DNA of 22,394 nucleotides from NCBI GenBank assembly GCA_039698075.1, contig JBDKTJ010000145.1, positions 1-22,394 on the forward strand, read 5' to 3'. This document shows, piece after piece, positions 10,901 through 15,212 of the stretch (position 1 is its first letter; each line of letters starts with the position of its first letter). The position numbers and the translations under genes are program-made. This DNA is from JAJFVC01 sp039698075. GTDB taxonomy: Bacteria; Planctomycetota; Planctomycetia; Pirellulales; Thermoguttaceae. The notes under the pieces are model-generated. The model saw only the letters and a program-made list of their open reading frames with translations, did no database searches and was not told the DNA's origin.

Positions 10901-12551
10901 AGATTCGTCGGGCAACGTGATCGGCGAGTTCCGCGTCAACGCCACGACGGCCGGCAACCAGACGGATCCGGCCGTCACGATGACCGACAACGGCAACGTC
11001 GTGCTCGCGTGGCTTGGCCCGGTCTACTACGGCACGTCCGTTACGGCCGTCTACGCCCGGCTGGTCGGCCTGACTGACGCGGATGATTCCGCCAAAATCA
11101 TCGTGGGCGATAGTCTGATTCTGGCCACGAGCGCCGGCACGGTCATCCGAAACAGCGATGGCACGCTCACGACACTTCACTCGTGGGCCGCCACAGACGT
11201 TTGCACCGGTGATTTCGACGGCGATGGCTACGACGATGACGTCGTGATCGCGTTGCACGGCTACGGAACGTGCCTGCGGTTGAACTACGCCGATTCCACA
11301 AGTTCGTGGAAGCTGCTGACCGGACTGGAAGCCAAGAACCTTGTCGCTGGCGACGTCAACGGGGACGGCGTCGATGAACTCACCGGCGACTTCGGCGTCG
11401 ACGCCAAGAAGTTCCAATGGGGGCTGCTCCAATACACCACTGCCAACAGCAAGTGGGTGTGGCTAAACAAAAACAGCCCTACGACCGTTGCGATCGCCGA
11501 CATCGACAGCAACGGTCAGGACGACCTCTTGGTCAGCTTCAAAGGTTACGGCACCTTCACCCAGATGAACAACGGTGCGTGGGCGTATCTGCATGGCACG
11601 GCCGCGTCGAGCATCACTGTGGCCGACATGGACGGAGACGGTCGTAGCAACGACATTGTTGTCGACTTCGACAGCTCCGGTTTGTGGGTGCGCTACAACG
11701 CCAACAACAGTTCCACGGCCAAGTGGGCAAGACTCAGTACGAAAAACGCGACGGCCATCGCGGCCGCCGACGCGAACAGCGACGGCAAGGACGAAGTCTT
11801 CGCCGATTTCGGCGCCTCGTCCGGCATTTGCGAATACGCCGTTGCGTCGGGCGCCTGGTCGAAGATCAGCAGCAACGTCAGCAACGGAACGATGACGGTC
11901 GCCGACGTCAACGCCGACGGCAAGAAAGACGTCGTCGTCTCGTTGGCCGCGTCGAACGGCACGTCGGCTTGGGTGGGCAACGCTTCGTGGACTTCCGTCA
12001 ACGCCAAGAGCGCGGCGTCCATGTCCGCCTCGCGGCATCTCGCCGCCCTGACGTTCGACGGCGCGGCGATTGCCGACAGCGCAGCCGCCTCGCTCACGGA
12101 AGCGGAGTTGAATTCCATCGTCGCCGAAGCCGTCAGGCGGTTGTCGGCGGAGTTGGGCTCCTACGTCACTTCCACGCTTGCGTCGGTCCACGTGAAAATC
12201 GCCAACCTCGACGGCGCCACGTTGGCCGAAACCGACGGGACGACGATCCGAATCGACGACGATGCGGCCGGTTACGGTTGGTTCGTCGATTCCACGCCGA
12301 GCGACGACGCCGAATACGCCGCCGTGGCCGGTTCGACCGCCATGTCGGCCCTGAACGGTTCGGCCGCCGCCGATCGCGTCGATTTGCTGACCGCCGTAAT
12401 GCACGAAATGGAGCATGTGCTCGGCTACGGTCATTCGTCGGACCTGATGAACGCGAAGCTCGGCGTCGGAACTCGGTATTCCGCCGAAAACAACGCCTCG
12501 GCCGTCGACAAAGCCTATGCGTTGTTGTACTACGGCGAGAACGACAACTAA
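1953..12551 (+). CDS. Giant LEPR-XLL-type repeat protein with two metallopeptidase-like domains
   Basis: This 3532-residue protein is probably secreted or cell-surface. The N-terminus is basic, lacks a hydrophobic signal peptide and carries LEARQLL at residues 47-53, matching the LEPR-XLL motif of large planctomycete proteins. About twenty units containing a (VA)MDxDGDFVVxW core run from residue ~95 to ~3010, interleaved with a second unit of about 90 residues. Ig-like regions lie near residues 1425-1563 and 2484-2629. A leishmanolysin (M8)-like domain spans ~2040-2249, with HEMGH at 2145-2149 and a later His in SHWRES (H2207) near ELMTG. A ten-Gly linker follows at ~2631-2640. An FG-GAP/VCBS propeller covers ~3050-3330. 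A metzincin-like C-terminus has HEMEHVLGYGH at 3484-3494. No dockerin, autotransporter or sorting tail is visible. ATG 1953 is the longest start; ATG 1962 has a better-spaced AAGGGG (1947-1952) and is equally likely. The function (adhesion, matrix or degradation) is inferred only. Confidence 0.9.
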   Translation: MTVMSQLKTSKKRTFGKAWERIWDSLTGNSRSSCQDRKPRRLVVDPLEARQLLSITAGGASDVLINQTAINSLYVQEAQDQLTGANSAALSGKSVAIDNNGDFVVVWSRNDGVYQYDASGKVVGVEKDPATGVAMTDYNVYARYFTSAVQRVTLADGTSSFSLQYSGTAVQQITFSSDTSPYSTSKPAIFGNFTLCFVDRSGNIYTGIAAGYDENADMSDNVQVIQSAINDMIASGATMLAGTVVVGVDADTYQIYYGNASAGQFGNSTTTDPQASMVVASTSFTSGYLPAVNVTTIREPGTTITIQVSNDPTLTAAQNMAQTASNIEYAFANTSEDVSTAPIVFAPDGSIKPGVSPAGPYYTTETTRVALPGVTVTARSETEFDITFTGDLGKLEQPLLNVVNSTVVGGVTVDYEISGAKVQIIKQSSDEFRVNAAEPDNLNTNRVDVYDQKNAQVAIDSDGDFVITWVGTVPDSTTAGSVTDIFARRFSAAGYMTEVENVTLTIPTGITVLTGDFTLNVQKNGSLLTTSAIAFTFNNTTAATLEQSLSDTAENVRQALIGLGYDSETTSVTYTWDGSNNIVLRVSFGGADAGVSNHITGWTPSASLAAVIPQFATEADDTVSFFADMDHTFNDGSAETVVQGVRALGDAFRVNTVTTNAQSNASIGMDGDGNFTIAWQGVGQDLSYFNNIRAQRYDRDGNRLGDEFQVNTTDNTSINFNPYVAMSDDGVLAIGWDNTNDANYYLYGTIGVLVWAKVYDQNGAVLLQQFGAGSGDITGIDFDSADNFVIGCWVGTTSDNTNGGSNLLSADVFVEEWSITGAVLRSQFRASSATFTLTDSDFWPNNQLGGQPVIDADGDITVVYTGFGPDVSEYATVDYSAFSDSLSLAGNAGLSLYLNWSNYSTGISNSSGDVDSEIDGVLSVIQTSMNQGPTLALLLGSTGSGISATDKSFYAVMQSKWTGTHDIMIDGETMTGATVRALTDTERAIIDVIIRNSGYSRDKIIPPGCDVYCIENVTRSTTPTGHAAGATIIDPTTTLSSMEKNSMLGRIRAILESEIGLLRGAANDVLYSQFDSDPTSGNASCNVLSSDDVANNTRDGSNSRWLLTLDPNATSGTFTLRVTNSKNIYVDVVITPAFYPNGGPIDPDKTIKIIHDTLSALPTMGVNWPQKDFTHLFEGSLQVRLLSTAELTTRTGTNWDSTAYGIDGSSYVYEITFLGELHDSRVSISLAPDGNKLKLAKIRTPEIQQLVFDPSADGDSFTITFNGQTSGPIKFDTSNLAALEARVLTAFTTLGYPNLGVYSGTKVTVTQDGTTHNYVISITFDGLSDGVDWPDMVAVDVTDPTQIILFGEAQKGVTADKTTDAAAPNMACETYGTPGTSQYSASAAMSSDGSFVSVWNQASNGVTNLYFRTFTESNDTSGAKVTDFLLSGGDRLNSNETVNVGLKQIVVGFDQQLMTDGDNGVLNTDNWALMCDGVLISNAIDFVSFGLNEGYWEGLGTAASNKWEAVITFNTDAFANGLTNGHYQLVAKRTIFDVNGNPLASTGYNVNGADFSRSFDVLLPTGTETIVNDTVIDGSQVTTSQATASDADGDSIVAWATQSGQTLTFTFSSPPTSNSWFRLQVDSVKTNNIQFVSAGTALTASNIQAALSKLSVFGKQVPNLTVTYNSLKSNTTTYVFDLVYGPLSTVTVHPTITLTTPAGSMTRLPTGTTMNATPPATSGTVFATIYDVTWGTDASGNRVELSKTAHVVPITTNITASDVAVACDDAGNFVVTWSQIDTDGSGWNVHAALYNFDRTVRNGKSDFRVNSTPTNTQNNAAVAMDSDGDFTVTWQSYLQDGSGYGVYATRYDSNGNSTGGVNERNLLTFDVKFTGTFQLTWNGTTSTTRVRFDGSVDDSDDGTLLAQLRTALREIGLIAVENDPNQVVTISKVSGTQVRIEFINAKGNYDQLGITVDGVTPDSGSSGTVTATTEREGALPEFLVNDTTINDQSDPDIAMDDAGNFVITWTSYGQGGDNAYESNIYSKLFTASSGSDTGSQFNITVHFSGGLSTSQQLVFAEAAARWESIIVGDVADVMTGTGYIDDILIDASGVYIDGEGGILGQAGPTGVRTGSYLPYSGIMQFDTADLADMESEGSLLDVITHEMGHVLGFGTIWTDLNLLTGAGGDDPEFTGSGAVAEYNKAYGLTATSVPVENTGGDGTRDSHWRESVFGNELMTGWINSGTNVLSRMTAASMGDLGYEVNVNAAAVQMLSNLSDDDVQVGDLYGHLDVLQTSYTYADAVSALTGGGKETLVNSTVAGNQQWSSVAMDADGDFVITWTSYGQDGGSSSTTANGEDGVYARRYNANGTAASSEFCVNTFTEGDQQHSDVAMNAAGDFVVVWQSYQDKFGTTDTPNSYGIYGQQFVRNSLVSATTAYGNNGQYLEEFAINTTQDGDQLYPSIAMDDNGDFIVVWSGNGTQTTPKDNQGVFLQAFRQLKDTTGPRVIATIDTTTSTPNVLLDAETVTTAVATIKVTFTEMLNTEKAGQAGWAHSVWNPGNWSIAQGGASIAGGVTVNDCVFDDATNTYEVVLQFDIDPKTIVADPLDSGSYVLTLRANVWNAFGVALDGNDDGTAGGDFQRAFTINTGSGGGGGGGGGGDIPGPDTPDPTETDTPINTGSLLSGQEHVATASSSSGYIIVWEDSGVIYGQRYDATGKVVALLTANTIYGTHPDVAMNSDGDIVIVWEGYGSDGNYGIFARCYNSDGNVKGDPVRVSQISWAKQERPSVAVADNGNFIVTWTKYNVSGNLFGNIYGRTFRSNGTSLTNEYLVSTDTSRTNVNSDVAISSSGGVVVWEGYNASSNWDIYAQRLQLPATTELDTKAINFLGSQFLVNSYANNLQQDPSVAVDDSGNFVVSWSSYLQDGSLWGVYARQFYASGAARTSSEFRVNSVTSSYQWQSDVSCDSDGNFTVTWSSYGKDDVLLTDYGVYAHIYTAAGGEMKDSSGNVIGEFRVNATTAGNQTDPAVTMTDNGNVVLAWLGPVYYGTSVTAVYARLVGLTDADDSAKIIVGDSLILATSAGTVIRNSDGTLTTLHSWAATDVCTGDFDGDGYDDDVVIALHGYGTCLRLNYADSTSSWKLLTGLEAKNLVAGDVNGDGVDELTGDFGVDAKKFQWGLLQYTTANSKWVWLNKNSPTTVAIADIDSNGQDDLLVSFKGYGTFTQMNNGAWAYLHGTAASSITVADMDGDGRSNDIVVDFDSSGLWVRYNANNSSTAKWARLSTKNATAIAAADANSDGKDEVFADFGASSGICEYAVASGAWSKISSNVSNGTMTVADVNADGKKDVVVSLAASNGTSAWVGNASWTSVNAKSAASMSASRHLAALTFDGAAIADSAAASLTEAELNSIVAEAVRRLSAELGSYVTSTLASVHVKIANLDGATLAETDGTTIRIDDDAAGYGWFVDSTPSDDAEYAAVAGSTAMSALNGSAAADRVDLLTAVMHEMEHVLGYGHSSDLMNAKLGVGTRYSAENNASAVDKAYALLYYGENDN
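3445..7860 (+). repeat. Second repeat family in the giant protein (about 90-130 residue beta units)
   Basis: Units share the plan F-T-L-x(5-8)-I-x-F, a short helix-like stretch with A-L-x-x-L-G, a V-x-V strand and a closing Y/V-x-I-x-F-x-G strand. I can pick out units near 3445-3760, 5266-5660, 5695-5985, 6765-7050 and 7546-7850, and a weaker one near 2400-2770. Examples of the core are GDFTLNV, DSFTITFNG and GTFQLTWNG. They alternate with the DGDFVVxW repeats. Comparable Thr- and Ala-rich units occur in other planctomycete giant proteins as I remember them. The boundaries are approximate. Confidence 0.5.
4570..5230 (+). other. Non-repeat insert within the giant protein
   Basis: Residues ~873-1092 do not fit either repeat family. 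The segment has amphipathic, probably helical stretches (DGVLSVIQTSMNQ, GRIRAILESEIGLL) and a close cysteine pair, CDVYC at 1009-1013, in a protein that is otherwise poor in Cys. It follows a DADGDITVVY repeat core and precedes a second-family repeat unit. I do not recognise a domain. Confidence 0.45.
8070..8700 (+). other. Leishmanolysin (M8)-like zinc metallopeptidase domain in the giant protein
   Basis: The segment begins QFNITVHFSG, contains an Asp- and Gly-rich region, then LLDVITHEMGHVLGFGTIW with the zinc-binding HEMGH at residues 2145-2149. The usual third metzincin His eleven residues into the motif is Thr here. As in M8 enzymes, a distant His (H2207 in DSHWRES) followed by NELMTG is the likely third ligand and Met-turn. 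All expected catalytic residues are present, so an active secreted protease is plausible. Confidence 0.7.
8827..11070 (+). repeat. Densest block of DGDFVVxW repeats in the giant protein
   Basis: Protein units of about 50-75 residues recur with the plan VN-x(4-7)-Q-x(3)-VAMDxDGDFVVxWxSYxQDG-x-GVYAR-x-Y. Cores are visible near nucleotides 8870, 9061, 9280, 10090, 10250, 10420, 10607, 10775 and 10970, with a weaker one near 9955. Further copies lie upstream, for example near 3320, 3950, 7240, 7410 and 7930. The Asp/Gly/Asn-rich loops suggest calcium binding. The unit resembles repeats in large bacterial surface proteins. The exact fold is not established here. Confidence 0.7.
9843..9872 (+). repeat. 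(GGN)10 run encoding a ten-glycine linker
   Basis: Ten consecutive GGC/GGT codons are followed by a Pro-, Asp- and Thr-rich stretch (DIPGPDTPDPTETDTP). The run separates the second Ig-like region from the C-terminal half. It is a flexible inter-domain linker and a potential site of in-frame length variation. Confidence 0.85.
11085..11945 (+). repeat. FG-GAP/VCBS-type beta-propeller repeats with six calcium-loop motifs
   Basis: Asp-rich loops start at residues 3087 (DFDGDG), 3134 (DVNGDG), 3183 (DIDSNG), 3225 (DMDGDG), 3273 (DANSDG) and 3318 (DVNADG), with spacings of 42-49 residues. A preceding blade-like stretch without the loop (IIVGDSLILATSAG) could make seven blades in all, as in integrin-alpha propellers. 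Calcium binding follows from the family loop consensus. Confidence 0.75.
12090..12548 (+). other. C-terminal metzincin-like domain in the giant protein
   Basis: The last 150 residues contain a helix (LTEAELNSIVAEAVRRL), a strand region (VKIANLDGATLAETDG, IRIDDDAAGYGWFVD) and the motif HEMEHVLGYGHSSDLM. This satisfies HExxHxxGxxH (H3484, H3488, H3494) with a Met shortly after. The same C-terminal module closes other giant bacterial proteins I remember. Whether it is a working protease or a self-processing module is unknown. Confidence 0.6.
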
Positions 12552-12557
12552 AGCCCG

Positions 12558-12645
12558 CCAGCGATTTCGCTAGGGTGTGGACGTATGGAGCATTCGGAAC
12601 GAAGGATGGCCCTGCAAACGGTTGCTTGCGTCTCGTGGCAACCGT
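12558..12645. terminator. Hairpins between convergent genes (possible terminators)
   Basis: Two hairpins occupy the 102-base gap between the stop codons of the giant gene and the hydrolase gene. The first (12558-12574) has a GC-rich stem, CCA-GCG paired with CGC-T(A)GG, with an ATTT loop and one bulged A. The second has perfect 8-base arms, ACGGTTGC (12618-12625) and GCAACCGT (12638-12645), with a 12-base loop. Neither is followed by a long T-tract, so termination efficiency is uncertain. Confidence 0.35.
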
Positions 12646-12653
12646 CGGGGTCG

Positions 12654-13424
12654 TCAGTCCGCGTCCGATTCGGAAAGCGCCGACCGCGGTGAAAGAATCT
12701 GCTCCATGATCCAGCGGTTGACGTCCGCCAGCATTTGCGGCGTCAGTTCGTCGCCACACGGATACTGCCGAACCGTCACCGACAGCCCCGCCGTGTGCAG
12801 CAGCCGCAGATCGTCGCACACCGCGGCCGCCGGATAACGCTGGCTGTCGCGCCCGCTCGCCAGAAGCAGGCCAAGCCGTCGCGCCGCGATCAAGTTGCCC
12901 AGCGGAGAATTGCCCGTGGGAAACTGTCCGCACAACGAAACCACGCCGGCAAACCGCGACGGATGGCTCATCGCCAAACGCAGCGCCATCGTGCCGCCGC
13001 AGTCGAAACCGGCCAAAAACACCCGACGCGGATGGATGTGGAACTTCTGCCGCGCGATCTCGACGGTCTCAAAAACTCGTTGCGACGCCTGCTGAATGTC
13101 GTGGTCCGTTTGACGCCACCGACAGCCTTCGTTCGCCGCATCCGTCGACCCGGACGACGTCAGTCCCCGCGGCGCCGCCGCCAGGTAGTTCTGCATGCTC
13201 ACCATCGGCATGATCCGCTGCAACTGACGTTCGTCGTCTCCGGGCCCGTGAAGCCACACGACCAACGGATACGCGTAGCCCGGCGCATAATGCAACGGCG
13301 CGAACAACGCGTGCGGAAAATCCAAACACCCCGTCGTGCAACGCGCCGAATCGACCTGAAACGTCGGCTCGAGTTTTGGCGGGGCTGAAAAACCTATCGG
13401 AACGGATCGTTGAGTCCGTGGCAT
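12654..13424 (-). CDS. Alpha/beta-hydrolase (carboxylesterase-like) lacking catalytic Ser and His
   Basis: This 256-residue protein has the fold signature of the phospholipase/carboxylesterase (PF02230-like) group. It shows an oxyanion-loop region YPLVVWLHGPGDD (residues 52-64), a strand and nucleophile-elbow region VFLAGFDCGGTMALRLA (135-151), an acid-residue region SGRDSQRYP (190-198) and a terminal YPCGDELTPQML (221-232). In active members the elbow reads GFSxGG and the last motif reads GHE. Here Ser is Asp141 and His is Asp225, while Asp193 is kept. It is therefore probably not a Ser hydrolase and may be a binding or scaffold protein. No signal peptide is seen, so it is probably cytoplasmic. 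It is transcribed alone, convergent with the giant gene. ATG 13424 has no strong Shine-Dalgarno sequence. A promoter candidate lies at 13506-13535. Confidence 0.85.
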   Translation of the reverse strand: MPRTQRSVPIGFSAPPKLEPTFQVDSARCTTGCLDFPHALFAPLHYAPGYAYPLVVWLHGPGDDERQLQRIMPMVSMQNYLAAAPRGLTSSGSTDAANEGCRWRQTDHDIQQASQRVFETVEIARQKFHIHPRRVFLAGFDCGGTMALRLAMSHPSRFAGVVSLCGQFPTGNSPLGNLIAARRLGLLLASGRDSQRYPAAAVCDDLRLLHTAGLSVTVRQYPCGDELTPQMLADVNRWIMEQILSPRSALSESDAD

Positions 13425-13505
13425 ATCCAGAAAACTTTCTCGTTCGGCGGACGACGGGAAAAAACAAAAAGAAGAAAGGCGTCCGAAACATCATAGAATA
13501 CGGAA

Positions 13506-13535
13506 ACTCTACCGCAACCGCCGTCCGACTGTCAA
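13506..13535 (-). promoter_or_regulatory. Candidate promoter of the hydrolase gene
   Basis: Reading leftwards: TTGACA (13535-13530), an 18-base spacer ending TTGCGG, then TAGAGT (13511-13506). This gives a perfect -35 and a 4/6 -10. Transcription would start near 13499, about 75 bases before the ATG. The spacer end and -10 match the candidate at 17073-17102. Confidence 0.45.
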
Positions 13536-13561
13536 TCGCAGAAGAAACTCCAAGCGGCTGA

Positions 13562-13578
13562 AAATTGGGCCCCCCAAC
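13562..13578 (-). terminator. Candidate intrinsic terminator of the TPR/HD unit
   Basis: On the minus strand, TTGGG-GGG-CCCAA forms a short GC-rich hairpin followed directly by TTTTC. It lies about 165 bases past the HD-gene stop codon and just upstream of the hydrolase promoter candidate, where a boundary between transcripts is expected. The stem is only five pairs, so the call is tentative. Confidence 0.3.
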
Positions 13579-13743
13579 CCTCCAGACGACCGTTTCGATA
13601 TCTCCGCCGAACGGAGGCTATTGAGGGAATATGGGAAATCGAGGGTGGATACGAAGGGTGCGAGATTTCGCAAAAACAAGGAGCCGTTTGAAGGCCGCTA
13701 GAAGCGTCCGGCGAAAGAATCTCCGACCGTTCCGCGCGGGAGG

Positions 13744-15141
13744 CTACATATTCGTGGCGTCGTCGACCGCCGTGGCCCCGAGCAACCGATCCAACGCGGC
13801 GGCCAACTCCGCCTGATGGCGATGGTCCAAGGCGTAAATGCGGCAGATGCGATAGCTGATGGCGATCCGATGAAAAAGTTCGCGATCGTCGAGGCTTTGG
13901 ATTTTTTCGGTGGCCGGGTCGTACAAGAAGTTTTGTCCCGCCGCCGGCGTATGCGCCCCTGGTCGGTGGACATGCCGGGCCGTGTCGAACTTCAGCGGCA
14001 AGTTACGAATCGCGCGTGGCAATTCCCGCCGCACGGCCGCCTCGAACGTGGCCGTGTCGCTCAGCACGCTGCCTTGTTCGGCCTCGCCCGGCTCGAAAAA
14101 CTTGGTTCGTTCGCAGGCCATTTTCCATCGGAACTCACGATGCAGAAAACGCCGCCATCGCTCGCCCAGCGACTGCAACTCCGGCCGCTCGCTGGTCGGC
14201 CAGCGGCCCACCTCCATCAGCAACGACCACTCGGTGAATCGTTGGTACTGATCGAGATGGTCCAGCGGGTTGCCGGGAAACAGGTACGGCTTGCTGTCGA
14301 CAAACAGTTCCTGCAATTCCAGGTCGATCGCCCGAACCGTCCGATGAAAATAAATCGCGCGAAACAGCTCGGCCCGAACGCCGATGAATCGCACCAGGGA
14401 CGACAGCCCCCGCTCGTGAATCGTCAGCCCTTTCGACGTGAACGCGCTGTAGTGCAACAGCCGTTCGATGTCGAACGCCCGGACGCTGTAGCCCGACATA
14501 TAGGCGTCGCGGAGCACGAAATCCATGTTGTCGACGGTGTACAGCCCGCTGAAAAGCCCTCGCAGAAACCGCAGCCACGCCGGCCGCTGGTCGTCCGATT
14601 CTCGGGGCCGCGTGATGAGAAAGGCGATCTGATCGGGATCGAGCGTTTCGCGGTCCTCCAGCCGGCTGTTCGGATTGCGTCGAACGCGGCGGATCAAGTC
14701 GGCCAGGTCGCGGCGGATGATCTCGCCGCCGAGCAACTCGTGATTCAGGTCGTAATCGGACAAAAAATGCTCGTCGAAAAAATGTCCGAACGGTCCGTGG
14801 CCGACGTCATGCAGCAGCGCGGCCAATCGCACGAGCGACTCGACGTACCCGCGACTGGGCACGTCCGAGCAGACTTCGCGGAGGCTTGCGTCAAGGGCCG
14901 CCACGGCTCGGCTCGCCAGATGCATCGCGCCCAGCACATGCTGAAACCGCGTGTGTTCGGCCGACGGAAACACCCACCACGCCGTTTGCAATTGGTGGAT
15001 CTGCCGCAGTCGCTGGAGCCAAGGGTGGTCGATCAGTTTCTGTTCCGACACCTCGCCCGGCGGCAATTCCGTGCAGGAGGTGAACGGAATATAACCGTGG
15101 ATCGGATCGTGGCTGAGGCTTTCGCTTCGGAAATCTTTCAT
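13744..15141 (-). CDS. HD-domain phosphohydrolase (dNTPase/SAMHD1-like)
   Basis: This 465-residue protein starts MKDFRSESLS and belongs to the HD superfamily related to dGTPases and SAMHD1, which act on nucleotides in the cytoplasm. The conserved HDPIHGYIPF opens the domain (11-20), followed by QRLRQIHQLQ (43-52). The metal ligands are all present: H68 in RFQH, H111-D112 in LLHDVGHGPFGH and D207 in DNMDFVLRD. An active metal-dependent phosphohydrolase is therefore likely; the substrate is not shown by the sequence. The gene lies 71 bases past the stop of the TPR gene and is probably cotranscribed with it. The frame stays open to a TTG at 15216 that overlaps the upstream stop (TTGA), giving 490 residues. 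I prefer ATG 15141 because the extra 25 residues look unlike the family, but translational coupling from the TTG is possible. Confidence 0.85.
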   Translation of the reverse strand: MKDFRSESLSHDPIHGYIPFTSCTELPPGEVSEQKLIDHPWLQRLRQIHQLQTAWWVFPSAEHTRFQHVLGAMHLASRAVAALDASLREVCSDVPSRGYVESLVRLAALLHDVGHGPFGHFFDEHFLSDYDLNHELLGGEIIRRDLADLIRRVRRNPNSRLEDRETLDPDQIAFLITRPRESDDQRPAWLRFLRGLFSGLYTVDNMDFVLRDAYMSGYSVRAFDIERLLHYSAFTSKGLTIHERGLSSLVRFIGVRAELFRAIYFHRTVRAIDLELQELFVDSKPYLFPGNPLDHLDQYQRFTEWSLLMEVGRWPTSERPELQSLGERWRRFLHREFRWKMACERTKFFEPGEAEQGSVLSDTATFEAAVRRELPRAIRNLPLKFDTARHVHRPGAHTPAAGQNFLYDPATEKIQSLDDRELFHRIAISYRICRIYALDHRHQAELAAALDRLLGATAVDDATNM

Positions 15142-15212
15142 CGCGGCCGTATTGTAATAGATCGTCTCAACCGCTGGCAAGGGCTTTTCAAACCGACAAA
15201 CCGGCCGCGCGA

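Larger units (their letters stand above)
13425..13743. other. Non-coding gap between hydrolase and HD genes
   Basis: This 319-base gap has no convincing coding frame. It holds the candidate terminator and promoter described separately. The part adjoining the HD gene (13600-13740) shows nothing I can interpret. Confidence 0.6.
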
